Source: an uncultured Pseudomonadota bacterium (GTDB lineage: Bacteria; Pseudomonadota; Alphaproteobacteria; UBA9219). From it: a DNA stretch of 56,801 nt. The translations under genes and the position numbers were made by a program. Numbering within the stretch: the first letter of the stretch is position 1; every line of letters begins with the position of its first letter. Of the stretch, positions 23,505-33,750 are shown piece by piece. The stretch spans positions 1-56,801 of the forward strand of contig CAIXHP010000011.1 of NCBI GenBank assembly GCA_903919315.1. Reading direction: 5' to 3'. Below the pieces are notes generated by a model. That model was not told the origin of the DNA. It worked only from the letters and a program-made list of their open reading frames with translations, and ran no database searches.

Positions 23505-26500
23505 TTAATGCGTCAGATGTGACGACGGGCCGCGCGGCGGCGTTCGTCGCGGCGGCGTACGCAGTTTCTCAACGCCGCCGCCGTGGAGAGCGCTGTAACG
23601 ACCGCTCAACCTCTGTTGACGCGCCGCTCTCCTCAAAGGCTTCGCTGGAGTTTGTGTAGCGGTGGCTTTGGGCTTCGCCGCAAAACGAATGTCTTTGATA
23701 TTTGAGGTCGAGTTGATGAGGCCGGACATGTTGGTGCGCAACGGCGGTGCGGGCATAGCGCGTTCCTGCAGGATTTCGACGTTGGCTTTCTGAGCGTGCT
23801 TGCGGAGCGCGCGCATGACCAACGGTGCCATCACGCCAAGCCCGCGCGTCATGCCATGGCGGATCAGGGGGTCAACGTCCGGCGCTGTCCAGACGGCCGC
23901 GATGACGGCCTTGGCTTCATCCGGCGACAAAACCTTCCTAAAGTCGCTTTGCGCCAGAAAGGCCCGCTTGACCTCGGTCAGGAACAAGGCTTCGCCGGAT
24001 GTTTTGCAGTGTGAGTCCAGTTGGTGGACGAGCGCGTCCGCGACCGACACACGCGACCGTGACAATGCATGCTGGCGCAAGGCTGCGCCCAGCACACGGC
24101 CTAAAAGCTTTTTCTGTTTGTCCGTGGGAGGCTCCAACGCCATGGCCCCATGGTCGAACTGACCGATTATCGCGCCTTGCAGTTTCTGCTGTCCGCCGTG
24201 GCGGTCATGGTCGAAGGGTTTGCCGCTCAGCAGCGCCTTTTGTTCGATGGTGAGGAGCGCTTTGGCGCTGGCGCGTTGATAGGCGGCGTCTTCCCCGGAG
24301 CCGGAAGGAAGGTCGTTGAAATGCGCGCCTTCGACAATACCCGTCTCCTTGTAGTCCGGCCCGTGCTCCAGCCATGGCGCGGTTCCGAACACGAATCTTT
24401 TTCCGTCGGCGACGATCACGACATTGTCATAGTGGTCCTGCGCGATGATCGCCTGTTTGGCGGCGAGATCCATGTCGGTTTCGACCTTGGCCATAGATCG
24501 GGCCTGCTGGATCATGTCGAGGACGGGGGAAAAGTTCGGGTGCTTGCCGAGGAAATGTTGAACGGCATCGGCAAGCACGCTGAACTCACGCTCCGCGCGC
24601 TCCCTGACGTGGGGGCGAAGGAACGTCGTGGCCGTATTGGTGCCGTCCGTGCGGTCGGTTTTGATCGTGATGCCATAGGCTCCGGCACCGAGGACGGGGC
24701 CGACATGCGCGATCCGTTCTTCCAATCCATTGGCCGCCACCAGTTTGTGCACGTCCCACTGGAAAGGTTTGTCGGCGGCGAATTTGGATTCGCCCATGTC
24801 CTTGCGCAGCCATTCGGGCGTGGCCGGATGGCTGTGAATGGCTTGTGCGGTCTTCACCCCCGCCGGGCCGAGAGCATAGAGAATATGCCGCAGCGATTTG
24901 CCGAAGTTGCCTTCGGCCAGTCCCGAAGTCTTTGCCGAAGGTTCGTTCGCCACAAGCAACGCGGTCAGGAACAAACGTTGCTCGCTCTCCGTGCTGACGG
25001 CGGCGTAACTCTCGACAAAGTCGTGCGCGATTTCCGCTTGGGTCGCGGCGGGCGGCCTGAGACGGCGCATGATGTTCCGGGCGCGGGCGCGAAGGCCCGG
25101 CTTTTCCGGAGGCGTGGCTGGCGGCAGCGGCACGGCGAGGTCGAGAACCAGTTTTTTATTGGCCTCGAACGCATCCGGCGCGTTAATAGGGAAGACGATC
25201 TTATCGAAATAGAGCGTGCGCACACCGAGCGGCATCGACCAGAAATTACGGTGCGCCTGCGTCGCGGCGTCGATTTCAACGTCGGGGTTGATGGAGCCGC
25301 CGTGCGCTTTTAACTTCTCGGCGAGTATTTGGGCTGTTCTGGGCAAGAGGGCGCTGAAAACGTTCTGATCTTTGAAGACTTGGACATAGCGGCTTGCCGA
25401 TTCACGGGTCAGGGGGGCGCGAATAAAGTCGATGGTGGCGCGGGTTAACGCCATGCTCTGGTTAATCAAATCAATCGATGCCTCGCCAAAGGCGATTTTG
25501 CCGTCTTGCCGCTTCATGCCCATGAGTTCGGCATCTACAATCTTGTCGCGAACGTAGAAGCTAAGCTCTTTCTGCATCCCCATGCGGGAGGCTAAACCCG
25601 ACAAGATTCCGAACCGCGTCGTCCCTTCCGTCTGTTGCGCGATGTTGTCGATCAGGGCGGTCGCCGTGGCCTCGAACGCGGGTTGGCCGTCGTCTTTGCC
25701 ATAAAGCTGGACGAGGCTGTCCACATAGGCATCCGACACCGTCTTGCGGAAATCAGGATCGGCGATCGCGCTTTTGTAGCGGCTCGCGCCAGCGGCGGGC
25801 AAAAGCTCCGGCGTTAGATCGCGGGTGAGAAGAATTTTCTCCGTCACCGCGCGTTTGGCGGCGGGATCAGTGATGGCGTTGAGCCGCTGCGTGATCTCTT
25901 GCTCGTACTGATGGCGCAGTTCGGGGTTGTTCAGGAACAAGGCGTAATGGGAAAACTGGACATAACTTTCGGCCAATTCCATGGTCGGAGGGTTCGATGC
26001 CAACTCATGGCGCGCCGATTTCACGAAGGCATCGTCCAGCAAATCGCGCGTATCGCGCAAGATCTCGCTCAAAAGACCAAACCGTGAAGCTTGCTCCAGA
26101 GCGACCATTTCATCGCGGCTGAAGGGACGCGCCGTGTTGGCGAGATATTGATGAACCTCCGTGGCCATAACCTCGGACAGGAAATACGCCGCTTTTTCTT
26201 TGGAATGGCTGCTTTCGAGGATGTCATAGCCAAATCTCTTGGCCGCCTTGTAGCGATCATTAAAGTCTGTGGCGTTCTGAATGGGTTTCAAGCCGAGCGC
26301 GGCCACAGGGTCGAAATGCCAAAGGTTGGTAGCGGAAAGCGTCTTGTCCTCTTTCAAATAGCGCGTGTTGGCGAGGAACTCGATGCGATGCTCAGGCAAG
26401 AGGGCAACGACAGGGTCGGTCACAAGCGACATATAGGGATGATCGGGGTCAATCCCCAAACGCATGCCGGCGACAAAGCGCTCATTTAGGCCAACGCCTT

Positions 26501-28580
26501 CCCTGCTATTGACGGCAATAGTATCGGCCAAGAGTGTGTGGAGACTGTTGTTTGGCCCTATGGAAACCGGTGGGAGTTCATGACTATAGCCCGAAAAAAA
26601 ATGGTTGAAAAACTGGCGGATCATGGGGGCATAGATGTCCGGGTGCTGCGCCGCCAGCGCTTTGAGCCGTTCAGCAAACGCGCGTTCGAACGTCGCGCCG
26701 CCGCCGACGACCGACAATTCAGGTGTCAGCAAATGGCGGTGTTTTTCAAAAAAATGATTGATCTGGCAGCTGTGTTTGTTGTGTTCGTCAAATTCCAGCA
26801 CACGTTCACGGCGGGCCGAATATGTATCCCTGTAGGAGCCGTACCAGTCCAATTTTTTTAGCTCTTCGTTGAGCCTCCACGATCCATCGGCATAACCCGT
26901 CTCGCGCACGATACGGTCAAAATCGTCGATGCGGCCCGGCCGTTCGAGAAGGCTCCAATCTGCTTCAGTGGCGGCTTCCGCGCCTCGGGCATCGCGTCGC
27001 GCCATCCGCTCGGTCTCGCTGTCCAACAAACGTTGTGCCAGTTCGGGCGAGGGTTCCGAATCAAAGGCTGGCCAGAAGCGTTCACGGATCCTATAGCCGA
27101 ACGTGTCCAACTCGTCGGACACCACCAATCCTTCGAGGGCGCGTGAAAGATCGTGGGACACGACCAACGGGTTCGTGAACGTGCTATAGTCACTTTCATA
27201 ACCATACATCTGATGTGTCAAAGTCGGTTGAGTATATCGAACCTCCACAAGGCCATATTCGCGCGTGATTCCCATCTGGGCCAAGGCGATCTGTATATCG
27301 GGGCTGCTGTTGTTATCCCGATCCGTTCGGGCCCAACCGACATGGCGTTTCCATGACAGCGGAATGCTGGTGTGAAGGTTGCCTTCGCGCCGCGCCTCGG
27401 TCACCGCCGTCAGCTCCGAGTCGGTCGGCAGCGGGAAGGTGGGCAGAAATTTCTCCTCTATTATGCGATTATTGCCACTGTCTCGCGGCAGATCTATGTC
27501 GATGGCCTCGTTCGTCAAACGCAGGGCGCGCGCGGCGGCTGTAGCGTCCTCGTGGCTGGAGGCGTGGATAAAGCCCCGCATGGCGCTCGTGAGGACTCCG
27601 ATCTGGCCCGGCAGACCGGTCAGGCCGGAATCTTTCCAAGTTTTATATACGACCGGGCACAGCTCGCCGGTCATCCGCGCCCACCCAAATGGATAATTTT
27701 TTTGACGCACGATGAGCTGGTCGGCGAGACCGGTAAAGGCGGCGACCTCGGCGGCATGGCCGGGATCAAGCTTGATGGATTTCACCGCCTCAATCAGATC
27801 GATGGCGCGCATGGAACGGTAGGAATCGTCCGGGTTCAGCTCCTCGGTTTCCAGAATGTGCCGGATGATGTTGATCTTTCCGGTGTTGTCCGCTGCGGCG
27901 AACCCGCGCTCGGAGAGGAGCTTTTCCATGTAACGGGCTTGCTTGAAGTTCCGGAAGGACTCCCATATGGCCTCGTCATGAAAAGGCGTCGGTGCCGTGT
28001 TCTCGGCTCCCCTCAAATTGATCAATACGACCACGGCATCTTCCGCCAACCGAACCCGCAGTTGTCCGCCGGTGTGGACATCCATATAGTTTTCGATTTT
28101 CCGGAGGCCTGCTCGCTGCGGCAAAGCGGCCAACGCCTCCGCCGTTGCGCGCGGCCGATAGCCGCTGTCCTGCAGCCTGAGGACACCCGCTATATCTGAT
28201 CCTTGTTCTTCGAGTTTCGAATTGTCATGCTCGCCCAGTCGTTGGTGCAACCGTTCATGCCCCAGTTCGTGAGTGAGGATGGCGGCGAAATGGTCTTCGG
28301 TCGGCAGGAGCTTGAGCAGATCGACGGTGAAGCAGAAGATGGGCGGATTGGCCTGAGGAATGACGAACGCGTTCGGCCCATCCTGCGTGCTGAGCAAATA
28401 GCGAAAATTATGGATCGCCGGATCATAGTCGTTGCCGAACAGCCGCCGCATGACGGGCGCGGCCTGAGCGGCGAAGTCCACGGCAACCGGATGGTCAGGA
28501 GGGATAATCTCCTGTTGCTCTATGAATTCTTCCGGCAGTTCACCGGCAACAAAGCGCTCTAAAATAGTCGGCACGTTCAC
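23505..28580 (-). CDS. Giant protein with M48-like peptidase motif and UbiB/ABC1-kinase-like C-terminal region (1691 aa)
   Basis: The N-terminus resembles M48 peptidases: NAFVIPQANPPIFCFTVDLL, then the zinc motif HELGH (residues 104-108), and EEQGSDIAGVLRLQDSGYRP where M48 enzymes carry ExEAD; the usual third-ligand Glu is displaced or missing. Residues ~150-1250 are helical and unrecognised. From ~1290 the sequence resembles UbiB/ABC1-type kinases: GAGAYGI near 1298, FLRPHVRERAEREFSVLADA (compare VLRPGVRE.IE.DL), HDRHGGQ near 1455 in place of the catalytic DPHPGN, and QFDHG near 1473 in place of DFG. The usual beta-3 lysine is not obvious. The tail is basic and Pro-rich. There is no signal peptide or membrane segment. 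It is a single gene, convergent with mntP, downstream of an XRE regulator. Function unknown; a secreted effector or large regulatory protein is possible. Confidence 0.8.
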   Translation of the reverse strand: MNVPTILERFVAGELPEEFIEQQEIIPPDHPVAVDFAAQAAPVMRRLFGNDYDPAIHNFRYLLSTQDGPNAFVIPQANPPIFCFTVDLLKLLPTEDHFAAILTHELGHERLHQRLGEHDNSKLEEQGSDIAGVLRLQDSGYRPRATAEALAALPQRAGLRKIENYMDVHTGGQLRVRLAEDAVVVLINLRGAENTAPTPFHDEAIWESFRNFKQARYMEKLLSERGFAAADNTGKINIIRHILETEELNPDDSYRSMRAIDLIEAVKSIKLDPGHAAEVAAFTGLADQLIVRQKNYPFGWARMTGELCPVVYKTWKDSGLTGLPGQIGVLTSAMRGFIHASSHEDATAAARALRLTNEAIDIDLPRDSGNNRIIEEKFLPTFPLPTDSELTAVTEARREGNLHTSIPLSWKRHVGWARTDRDNNSSPDIQIALAQMGITREYGLVEVRYTQPTLTHQMYGYESDYSTFTNPLVVSHDLSRALEGLVVSDELDTFGYRIRERFWPAFDSEPSPELAQRLLDSETERMARRDARGAEAATEADWSLLERPGRIDDFDRIVRETGYADGSWRLNEELKKLDWYGSYRDTYSARRERVLEFDEHNKHSCQINHFFEKHRHLLTPELSVVGGGATFERAFAERLKALAAQHPDIYAPMIRQFFNHFFSGYSHELPPVSIGPNNSLHTLLADTIAVNSREGVGLNERFVAGMRLGIDPDHPYMSLVTDPVVALLPEHRIEFLANTRYLKEDKTLSATNLWHFDPVAALGLKPIQNATDFNDRYKAAKRFGYDILESSHSKEKAAYFLSEVMATEVHQYLANTARPFSRDEMVALEQASRFGLLSEILRDTRDLLDDAFVKSARHELASNPPTMELAESYVQFSHYALFLNNPELRHQYEQEITQRLNAITDPAAKRAVTEKILLTRDLTPELLPAAGASRYKSAIADPDFRKTVSDAYVDSLVQLYGKDDGQPAFEATATALIDNIAQQTEGTTRFGILSGLASRMGMQKELSFYVRDKIVDAELMGMKRQDGKIAFGEASIDLINQSMALTRATIDFIRAPLTRESASRYVQVFKDQNVFSALLPRTAQILAEKLKAHGGSINPDVEIDAATQAHRNFWSMPLGVRTLYFDKIVFPINAPDAFEANKKLVLDLAVPLPPATPPEKPGLRARARNIMRRLRPPAATQAEIAHDFVESYAAVSTESEQRLFLTALLVANEPSAKTSGLAEGNFGKSLRHILYALGPAGVKTAQAIHSHPATPEWLRKDMGESKFAADKPFQWDVHKLVAANGLEERIAHVGPVLGAGAYGITIKTDRTDGTNTATTFLRPHVRERAEREFSVLADAVQHFLGKHPNFSPVLDMIQQARSMAKVETDMDLAAKQAIIAQDHYDNVVIVADGKRFVFGTAPWLEHGPDYKETGIVEGAHFNDLPSGSGEDAAYQRASAKALLTIEQKALLSGKPFDHDRHGGQQKLQGAIIGQFDHGAMALEPPTDKQKKLLGRVLGAALRQHALSRSRVSVADALVHQLDSHCKTSGEALFLTEVKRAFLAQSDFRKVLSPDEAKAVIAAVWTAPDVDPLIRHGMTRGLGVMAPLVMRALRKHAQKANVEILQERAMPAPPLRTNMSGLINSTSNIKDIRFAAKPKATATQTPAKPLRRAARQQRLSGRYSALHGGGVEKLRTPPRRTPPRGPSSHLTH

Positions 28581-28721
28581 TCTCTATGCTGAGTAAACCC
28601 GCCCCATTAAACCAAATAATCATTAGTTTCGGCTTAAAATACCGCGTCGCTCTACGATAAAACCCGGGCATTCGGGGTCATCTGTGCGGAATCAAAGGAT
28701 ATATTTGGTTAACAGGTGCCG

Positions 28722-29174
28722 CTACGCCATCGATTTGATGAGTTCGTAGACCTTGCGGCGCTGTTTCGGGTCGCTGATGCGGTAATAGGCGCGGATCAGT
28801 TCCATCGTTTCGCGGCGGCGCAGCAGTTCCGCATCGGCTTGTTCCGGGCCTTCCAACGGCGCTTGGGCGCTCTCGCCGAAACCGGGGACGGCATTGTTCG
28901 GCGCATCGCTCGCCATCTCGTCAAAGAAATAAGATACCGGCACCTCCAACAGACGCGATATCTGGTAAAGGCGGCTCGCGCCCATACGGTTGACACCGCG
29001 CTCGTACTTTTGGATCTGCTGAAACGTCAACCCAGTCGCCTTGCCGAGATGCTCCTGGCTCATGCCCAAAAGATTGCGCCGCAGCCTCAGTCGCGCACCC
29101 ACATGGATGTCGACCGGATCCGGTGGTTCAACCCGCCGAGGGGGCGTATTTACAGTTTCATCCGTCATTTCCAA
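28722..29174 (-). CDS. XRE-family transcriptional regulator (alphaproteobacterial type)
   Basis: A Cro/C1 helix-turn-helix covers about residues 23-78 (IHVGARLRLRRNLLGMSQEH, TGLTFQQIQKYERGVNR, SRLYQISRLLEVPVSYFFDE). A linker and a conserved C-terminal helix ending in RRKVYELIKSMA follow. This layout is very common in Rhizobiales and Rhodospirillales, often as several paralogues linked to cell-cycle or symbiosis-related control. The targets here are unknown. The gene stands alone, 141 bp upstream of the giant peptidase-like gene on the same strand, so it could regulate or be co-transcribed with it. An in-frame ATG two codons later (MTDETV) is an alternative start. Confidence 0.85.
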   Translation of the reverse strand: MEMTDETVNTPPRRVEPPDPVDIHVGARLRLRRNLLGMSQEHLGKATGLTFQQIQKYERGVNRMGASRLYQISRLLEVPVSYFFDEMASDAPNNAVPGFGESAQAPLEGPEQADAELLRRRETMELIRAYYRISDPKQRRKVYELIKSMA

Positions 29175-29400
29175 CCTTCAAACATACATATACGAGTATG
29201 CCGGATTATATGGCGAAAAGAAGGAACCACAAAGCTTTCACACCGGAATTGCGCTCGTAAAGAGCGAAAAGTTTGGCTCAAAGCCGCGCATGGGCAGGGG
29301 GTTCTTTCGATCCGCTCACGCCAGAGCGTGTCCGGATCAGGTCATGCATTCGCCCAAGGGAATACCCCCGTAGGCCCGAAATAGCAACAATTTCGGACAA

Positions 29401-30981
29401 TTACGGCTTCCAACTCCCGGCCCACCTGAAGCATGTCGCCCCGCACAGCAGCAACCCGAACAGCATCCATAGAGGACGGTCACGGTCTTGGCTGTAGGGT
29501 GTAGGGGCGGGCAGGGGCAAGGGCAGGTCGCTGTCCACAAAGCCCGCCTGCTCCCATCCCAACCGCGCCCGCACGCGGCCATAGGCATCGACCACTGCCG
29601 TAACGCCCATGTTGGCGGCGCGGACGAGGGGCAGACCTTCTTCCACCGCCCGGACGCGGGCGATGGCGAAATGCTGGTAGGGGCCGATGGTATGCTCGTA
29701 CCACGCGTCGTTGGTGGCGTTGAGGAGGAATTGCGGCGGATCGCCTTTCTCGACGACCGCGCCGGAAAATATCGCTTCGTAACAAATCAAGGGACTGAAC
29801 GGCGGCAACCCCGCCACGCGCGTTGTGCGCGGCCCTGCGCCGGAGGAAAAATCCGTCCCCATGCCCGCCACCGTCGGTAAAGACAGCAGCGACCGCAACG
29901 GCATGTATTCGCCGAACGGCACGAGATGGAATTTGTCATAGCCCGCCACCACGCGCCCGTGATCGTCGATGGCGATGATCGCGTTGTAATAACGTTTGGT
30001 TGCCGCTTCGCCTCCCGCGCTGCGATCCGTCCGCACGACTCCGGTAATGACGCTGGTGCCCGGCGTCATCCGCACGGCCAGTTCGCGCCGATGTTCGGCA
30101 TCCTCAACCAGATAAAAGGCCGTCGCGGTTTCGGGCCAGACGATGTGCGTGACCGGTTTTTGCGCGGGCGCGAAGGAAAGATCGAGCAAGCGTTCGAAAT
30201 TCAGTTCGCGCTGATCCGCTTTCCATTTCAAAGCTTGGCCCATGCCCGGCTGCACCAGCCGCAACCGTACGCCGTCCGCCACCGCGTCGCTCGCGTGGCT
30301 GAGGCGTCCTTGCCCCCAGCCCGCGACGGCGGCGAGGCCGACAAGGCTGGCGACGAGAACGGCCAACCCAGAGCGGGACAACGCGCCGCCCCGCGCCGGA
30401 AAACAAGCGGCAGGTAACACCGCCAGCACAAGCGTTACCAGCGTCAGCCCATACAGGCCGATCACGCTGCTGAGTTGCAACACAGGCAGCACGTCGCTCC
30501 AGACATAGCCGGTCACGTCCCACGGAAAGCCGGTCAGCAGATGTCCGCGCGCAAAGTCGGCCAGAAACCAGAACAGCGCCAGCGCCACCAGTCCGCCCCC
30601 ACGCTCCACCCCCCAGCGTCGCGCCGCCATCGCCGCAAAGCCATAGTAAAGCGCCATCGCGGCAGGCAGCCCAAACACCGAAAACGGCAGCGCCCACCAG
30701 AAGGTCTTGATGTCGACGAATAGCGACCCCGCGATCCAGTAAAAGCTGATTGTCAAAAGCCCAAAGGCGAAACTCCATCCCACGGCGAAAGCCTGCCGCA
30801 GCGTTCGCGTTCCTTGCAGCAGAAACGCCAGCGCCGGAAAACAGAACCACAGCGCCGCCACCGCATTGAACGGCGGAAAGGCGAGCGCCGCTATTGCCCC
30901 ATACAGAAACGCCTGCGCCAACCGCCGCCAGCCTTGCGCGGCGCGGAGATGTTTTGCCCAAAGAGAGAACCAGTGAATCAT
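29401..30981 (-). CDS. lnt: Apolipoprotein N-acyltransferase
   Basis: Lnt adds the third acyl chain to lipoproteins in the inner membrane. The N-terminal half has about six membrane helices. The C-terminal nitrilase-like domain shows the catalytic triad: Glu in WPETATAF (near residue 282), Lys in YDKFHLVPFGEYMP (near 349) and Cys in ICYEAIF (near 400). A final membrane helix closes the protein. Length (526) is normal. A hairpin (ccgaaat...atttcgg, about 29376-29398) just past the stop may end the transcript, though without a clear U-run. It is a single gene between an XRE regulator and a repeat-bearing gap before proA. Confidence 0.92.
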   Translation of the reverse strand: MIHWFSLWAKHLRAAQGWRRLAQAFLYGAIAALAFPPFNAVAALWFCFPALAFLLQGTRTLRQAFAVGWSFAFGLLTISFYWIAGSLFVDIKTFWWALPFSVFGLPAAMALYYGFAAMAARRWGVERGGGLVALALFWFLADFARGHLLTGFPWDVTGYVWSDVLPVLQLSSVIGLYGLTLVTLVLAVLPAACFPARGGALSRSGLAVLVASLVGLAAVAGWGQGRLSHASDAVADGVRLRLVQPGMGQALKWKADQRELNFERLLDLSFAPAQKPVTHIVWPETATAFYLVEDAEHRRELAVRMTPGTSVITGVVRTDRSAGGEAATKRYYNAIIAIDDHGRVVAGYDKFHLVPFGEYMPLRSLLSLPTVAGMGTDFSSGAGPRTTRVAGLPPFSPLICYEAIFSGAVVEKGDPPQFLLNATNDAWYEHTIGPYQHFAIARVRAVEEGLPLVRAANMGVTAVVDAYGRVRARLGWEQAGFVDSDLPLPLPAPTPYSQDRDRPLWMLFGLLLCGATCFRWAGSWKP

Positions 30982-31098
30982 GGGGAAGGCGTAACCTAAA
31001 TGGTGAAAACCGCCCCCACCCTACACCGCGCCCCCGCCCCGGCGAAAGCAGGAACAGCGCAAAACAGCAAAGCGCGAGCCAAAACGCTCGCCACCCCC

Positions 31099-31249
31099 GT
31101 CATTCCGGCCTTGAGCCGGAATCCGTCGCCGCGCGTCCGCGCGGCAGGTGAGTCAAAACACCCTCACGGACAGCGCAAGCGGCGACGTTTTCGGACTCAT
31201 GTGCTCGCTATCGCTCGCTGACGGATTCCGGCTCAAGGCCGGAATGACG
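31099..31249. repeat. Palindromic dispersed repeat between lnt and proA
   Basis: 151 bp bounded by perfect 29-bp inverted repeats (from cgtcattccggccttgag to the mirrored end ctcaaggccggaatgacg). The interior has further stem-forming sequence and shares gcgtccgcgcg and a tcgctatcgctc block with the copy inside feoB. It fills most of the 288-bp gap; no gene is visible there. Confidence 0.8.
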
Positions 31250-31269
31250 CGGCCCTCTCACGGGTGACG

Positions 31270-32544
31270 CTACCCCCGCACTTCGCCGTGGCCGTGGACG
31301 ACGTATTTAAAGGTCGTGAGTTGTTCCAGCCCCACGGGGCCGCGCGCGTGGAGGCGGCCTGTGGCGATGCCGATTTCCGCACCCATGCCGAACTCGCCGC
31401 CGTCCGCGAATTGGGTCGAAGCGTTGTGCAGGACGATGGCGCTGTCCACTTCGCGTAGAAACTGTTCCGCCGCCGCCGCGTCGTTCGTCACGATGCTGTC
31501 GGTGTGGTGCGAACCGTAATGCTCGATATGCGCGATGGCGCCCGCCACGCCGTCCACGACCTTAACCGCGATGATGGCATCGAGATATTCCGTGAACCAG
31601 TCGTCTTCTGTGGCCGGTTTCACCCGTTTGTCCGCGTCTTGTGCCATGGAGTCGCCGCGCACCTCGCAGCCCGCTTCCAGCAACGCGGCAATCAGGGGCT
31701 TCAGGTGCGTCACCGCGCAAGCTTGATCGACCAGCAGCGTCTCTGTCGCGCCGCAAATCCCTGTGCGCCGCATCTTCGCATTTACGATGACGCGCGTCGC
31801 CATGCCGAGATCGGCCGCGCCGTCAACATAGACATGGCAATTGCCGTCCAGATGTGCCAGCACCGGAATCCGGCTCTCCTCCTGCACCCGCGCAATGAGC
31901 GACTTGCCGCCGCGCGGCACGATCACGTCGATACAATCCTGCAGACGCAACAACGCGCCCACGGCGGCGCGGTCAGCCGTCGGCACCATCTGCGCGGCGG
32001 CGGCGGGAAGGCCCGCTTCGATCAGGCCTTCGGTGAAAGCGGCGGCGATGGCCTGCGAACTGCGAAAGCTTTCCGAGCCGGGACGCAGGATGCAGGCGTT
32101 GCCGGACTTCAGGCACAAAGCGGCGGCATCCGCCGTCACGTTCGGGCGGCTTTCGTAAATCACGCCGATAACGCCCAAAGGCACACGCACCCGCGCGATG
32201 GCCAAACCGCTCGGCACGCGCCAGTCCGCCGTGATGCCGCCGACAGGATCAGGCAACGCCGCGACGGATTCCACCGCTTTGGCCATCGCCTCGACCCGCG
32301 CCGGATCAAGCCGTAAACGGTCGAGTTGCGCCACTGTCAGATTCAGCGCCGCCGCGTCCTGAAGATCGCGCCGGTTCGCCCCTAAAATTTCGTCCATGCG
32401 ACGGCGCAATGTCTGTGCCGCAAAGGCCAGCGCCTTGTTTTTCGAATCCGTGGACGCGGTTTTAAGCGCGCGCCCCGCTCCCCGCACCGCTTGCCCCAGC
32501 GCTTGCATGGCCTCGTCCTGCGGTTTCGTCGTGGCGGTTTTCAT
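31270..32544 (-). CDS. proA: Glutamate-5-semialdehyde dehydrogenase (gamma-glutamyl phosphate reductase)
   Basis: Second step of proline synthesis: it reduces gamma-glutamyl phosphate to glutamate semialdehyde with NADPH. The family pattern is clear, with [35 protein letters not shown], the catalytic-cysteine region [16 protein letters not shown], and [20 protein letters not shown] near the end. I chose ATG 32544; the open frame further upstream overlaps proB. It starts 13 bases after the proB stop, so the two form an operon. Confidence 0.93.
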   Translation of the reverse strand: MKTATTKPQDEAMQALGQAVRGAGRALKTASTDSKNKALAFAAQTLRRRMDEILGANRRDLQDAAALNLTVAQLDRLRLDPARVEAMAKAVESVAALPDPVGGITADWRVPSGLAIARVRVPLGVIGVIYESRPNVTADAAALCLKSGNACILRPGSESFRSSQAIAAAFTEGLIEAGLPAAAAQMVPTADRAAVGALLRLQDCIDVIVPRGGKSLIARVQEESRIPVLAHLDGNCHVYVDGAADLGMATRVIVNAKMRRTGICGATETLLVDQACAVTHLKPLIAALLEAGCEVRGDSMAQDADKRVKPATEDDWFTEYLDAIIAVKVVDGVAGAIAHIEHYGSHHTDSIVTNDAAAAEQFLREVDSAIVLHNASTQFADGGEFGMGAEIGIATGRLHARGPVGLEQLTTFKYVVHGHGEVRG

Positions 32545-32557
32545 GGCTTTGTGTCCT

Positions 32558-33697
32558 TTACACCAGCGCCAGATCATCGCGATGGATCATTTCCTCGCGC
32601 GAGCTGTAGCCCAGCAAATGTTCGAAGGCTTCGCTCTTATGCCCCATGATCTTGCGCGCTTCGTCGCCGTTGTAGGCGATCAGCCCGCGCGCGATCTCCG
32701 CGCCGTTCTGGATGCGCACCGAAACCGGATCCCCGCGCTCGAACGCGCCCGTTACGGCGACGACTCCGGCGGCCAGCAAACTCTTGCCCTGCTGCAAGGC
32801 CTGCGCCGCTCCCGCGTCGATGTTGAGGACACCTTGCGGGTTCAGGCTGCCCGCGATCCAGATTTTCCACGCCGCGACGGGCGAATGCTCCGGCAGAAAC
32901 CACGTGCAGCGCCCGCCGTCCCGCAAAGCCTGAACCGGATGCGCGAGGCTCCCCCGCGCGATGGCCATCGCGCAGCCCGCCTTCATCGCGATCCGCGCCG
33001 CCACCAGTTTCGCTTTCATGCCGCCGCGTCCGGTGCCGGAACGCGTCTCGCCCGCCATGGCCGCGATCTCCGGCGTGATGGCGCGGACTTCGGGAATGAA
33101 CTGCGCCGTGGGGTCGAGTCCGGGATCGGCGGTATAAAAGCCTTCGGTGTCGGACAACAGCAGCAGGACATCCGCCTCCATCATCGCCGCCACCCGCGCC
33201 GCCAGTTGGTCGTTGTCGGTAAAGCGCAGCGCCGGAGTCGTCACCGTGTCGTTTTCGTTGATGATCGGGATGACGCCAAGCCCCAGCAGGTTCCGCAGCG
33301 TGGCGCGAACGTTGAGGTAAGAGCGCCGCTCTTCGGTGTCGGATGGCGTGAGAAGGATTTGCGCCACGGCGACGCTGTGCAGCGCCAAAGCTTCCTGATA
33401 GGCATGAGCCAACCGGATCTGCCCGCAAGCGGCGGCGGCTTGGGATTCCTCCAGCCGCAGCGGCCCCGGCGGCAGTTTCAACACCCGCCGCCCCAACGCC
33501 ACCGCGCCGGAAGTCACCAGAATGATGTCCTGTCCGGCGTTGCGGCAGGCGACGACGTCTTTGATGAAACCCGCCAACCAGTCATGGCGAACTTCCTCGC
33601 GCGCGCCGTCCACCAGCAGGGACGAACTGATCTTAATCACAACCCGCCGCGCCGAAGCCAGCGGGGCAGGGGTCGCTTGAGTGTAGGACAAAGTCAT
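32558..33697 (-). CDS. proB: Glutamate 5-kinase with PUA domain
   Basis: First step of proline synthesis: ATP-dependent phosphorylation of glutamate. The amino-acid kinase domain runs to about residue 265 ([59 protein letters not shown]). A PUA domain follows ([21 protein letters not shown]). It is full length (379) and is probably feedback-inhibited by proline like other ProB proteins. It is the first gene of the proB-proA operon; no regulatory site is obvious in the 53-bp gap upstream. Confidence 0.93.
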   Translation of the reverse strand: MTLSYTQATPAPLASARRVVIKISSSLLVDGAREEVRHDWLAGFIKDVVACRNAGQDIILVTSGAVALGRRVLKLPPGPLRLEESQAAAACGQIRLAHAYQEALALHSVAVAQILLTPSDTEERRSYLNVRATLRNLLGLGVIPIINENDTVTTPALRFTDNDQLAARVAAMMEADVLLLLSDTEGFYTADPGLDPTAQFIPEVRAITPEIAAMAGETRSGTGRGGMKAKLVAARIAMKAGCAMAIARGSLAHPVQALRDGGRCTWFLPEHSPVAAWKIWIAGSLNPQGVLNIDAGAAQALQQGKSLLAAGVVAVTGAFERGDPVSVRIQNGAEIARGLIAYNGDEARKIMGHKSEAFEHLLGYSSREEMIHRDDLALV

Positions 33698-33750
33698 AAC
33701 CCCAGCTTAGACGAAACCGGATGCCGCCGCCAAGCCGCGTCGCGTCCCCG

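Noticed and set aside
24150-25313. 387-residue open frame on the plus strand
   Set aside because: Antisense to the giant protein's kinase-like region. The minus-strand reading has motif-like, balanced sequence; this one does not.
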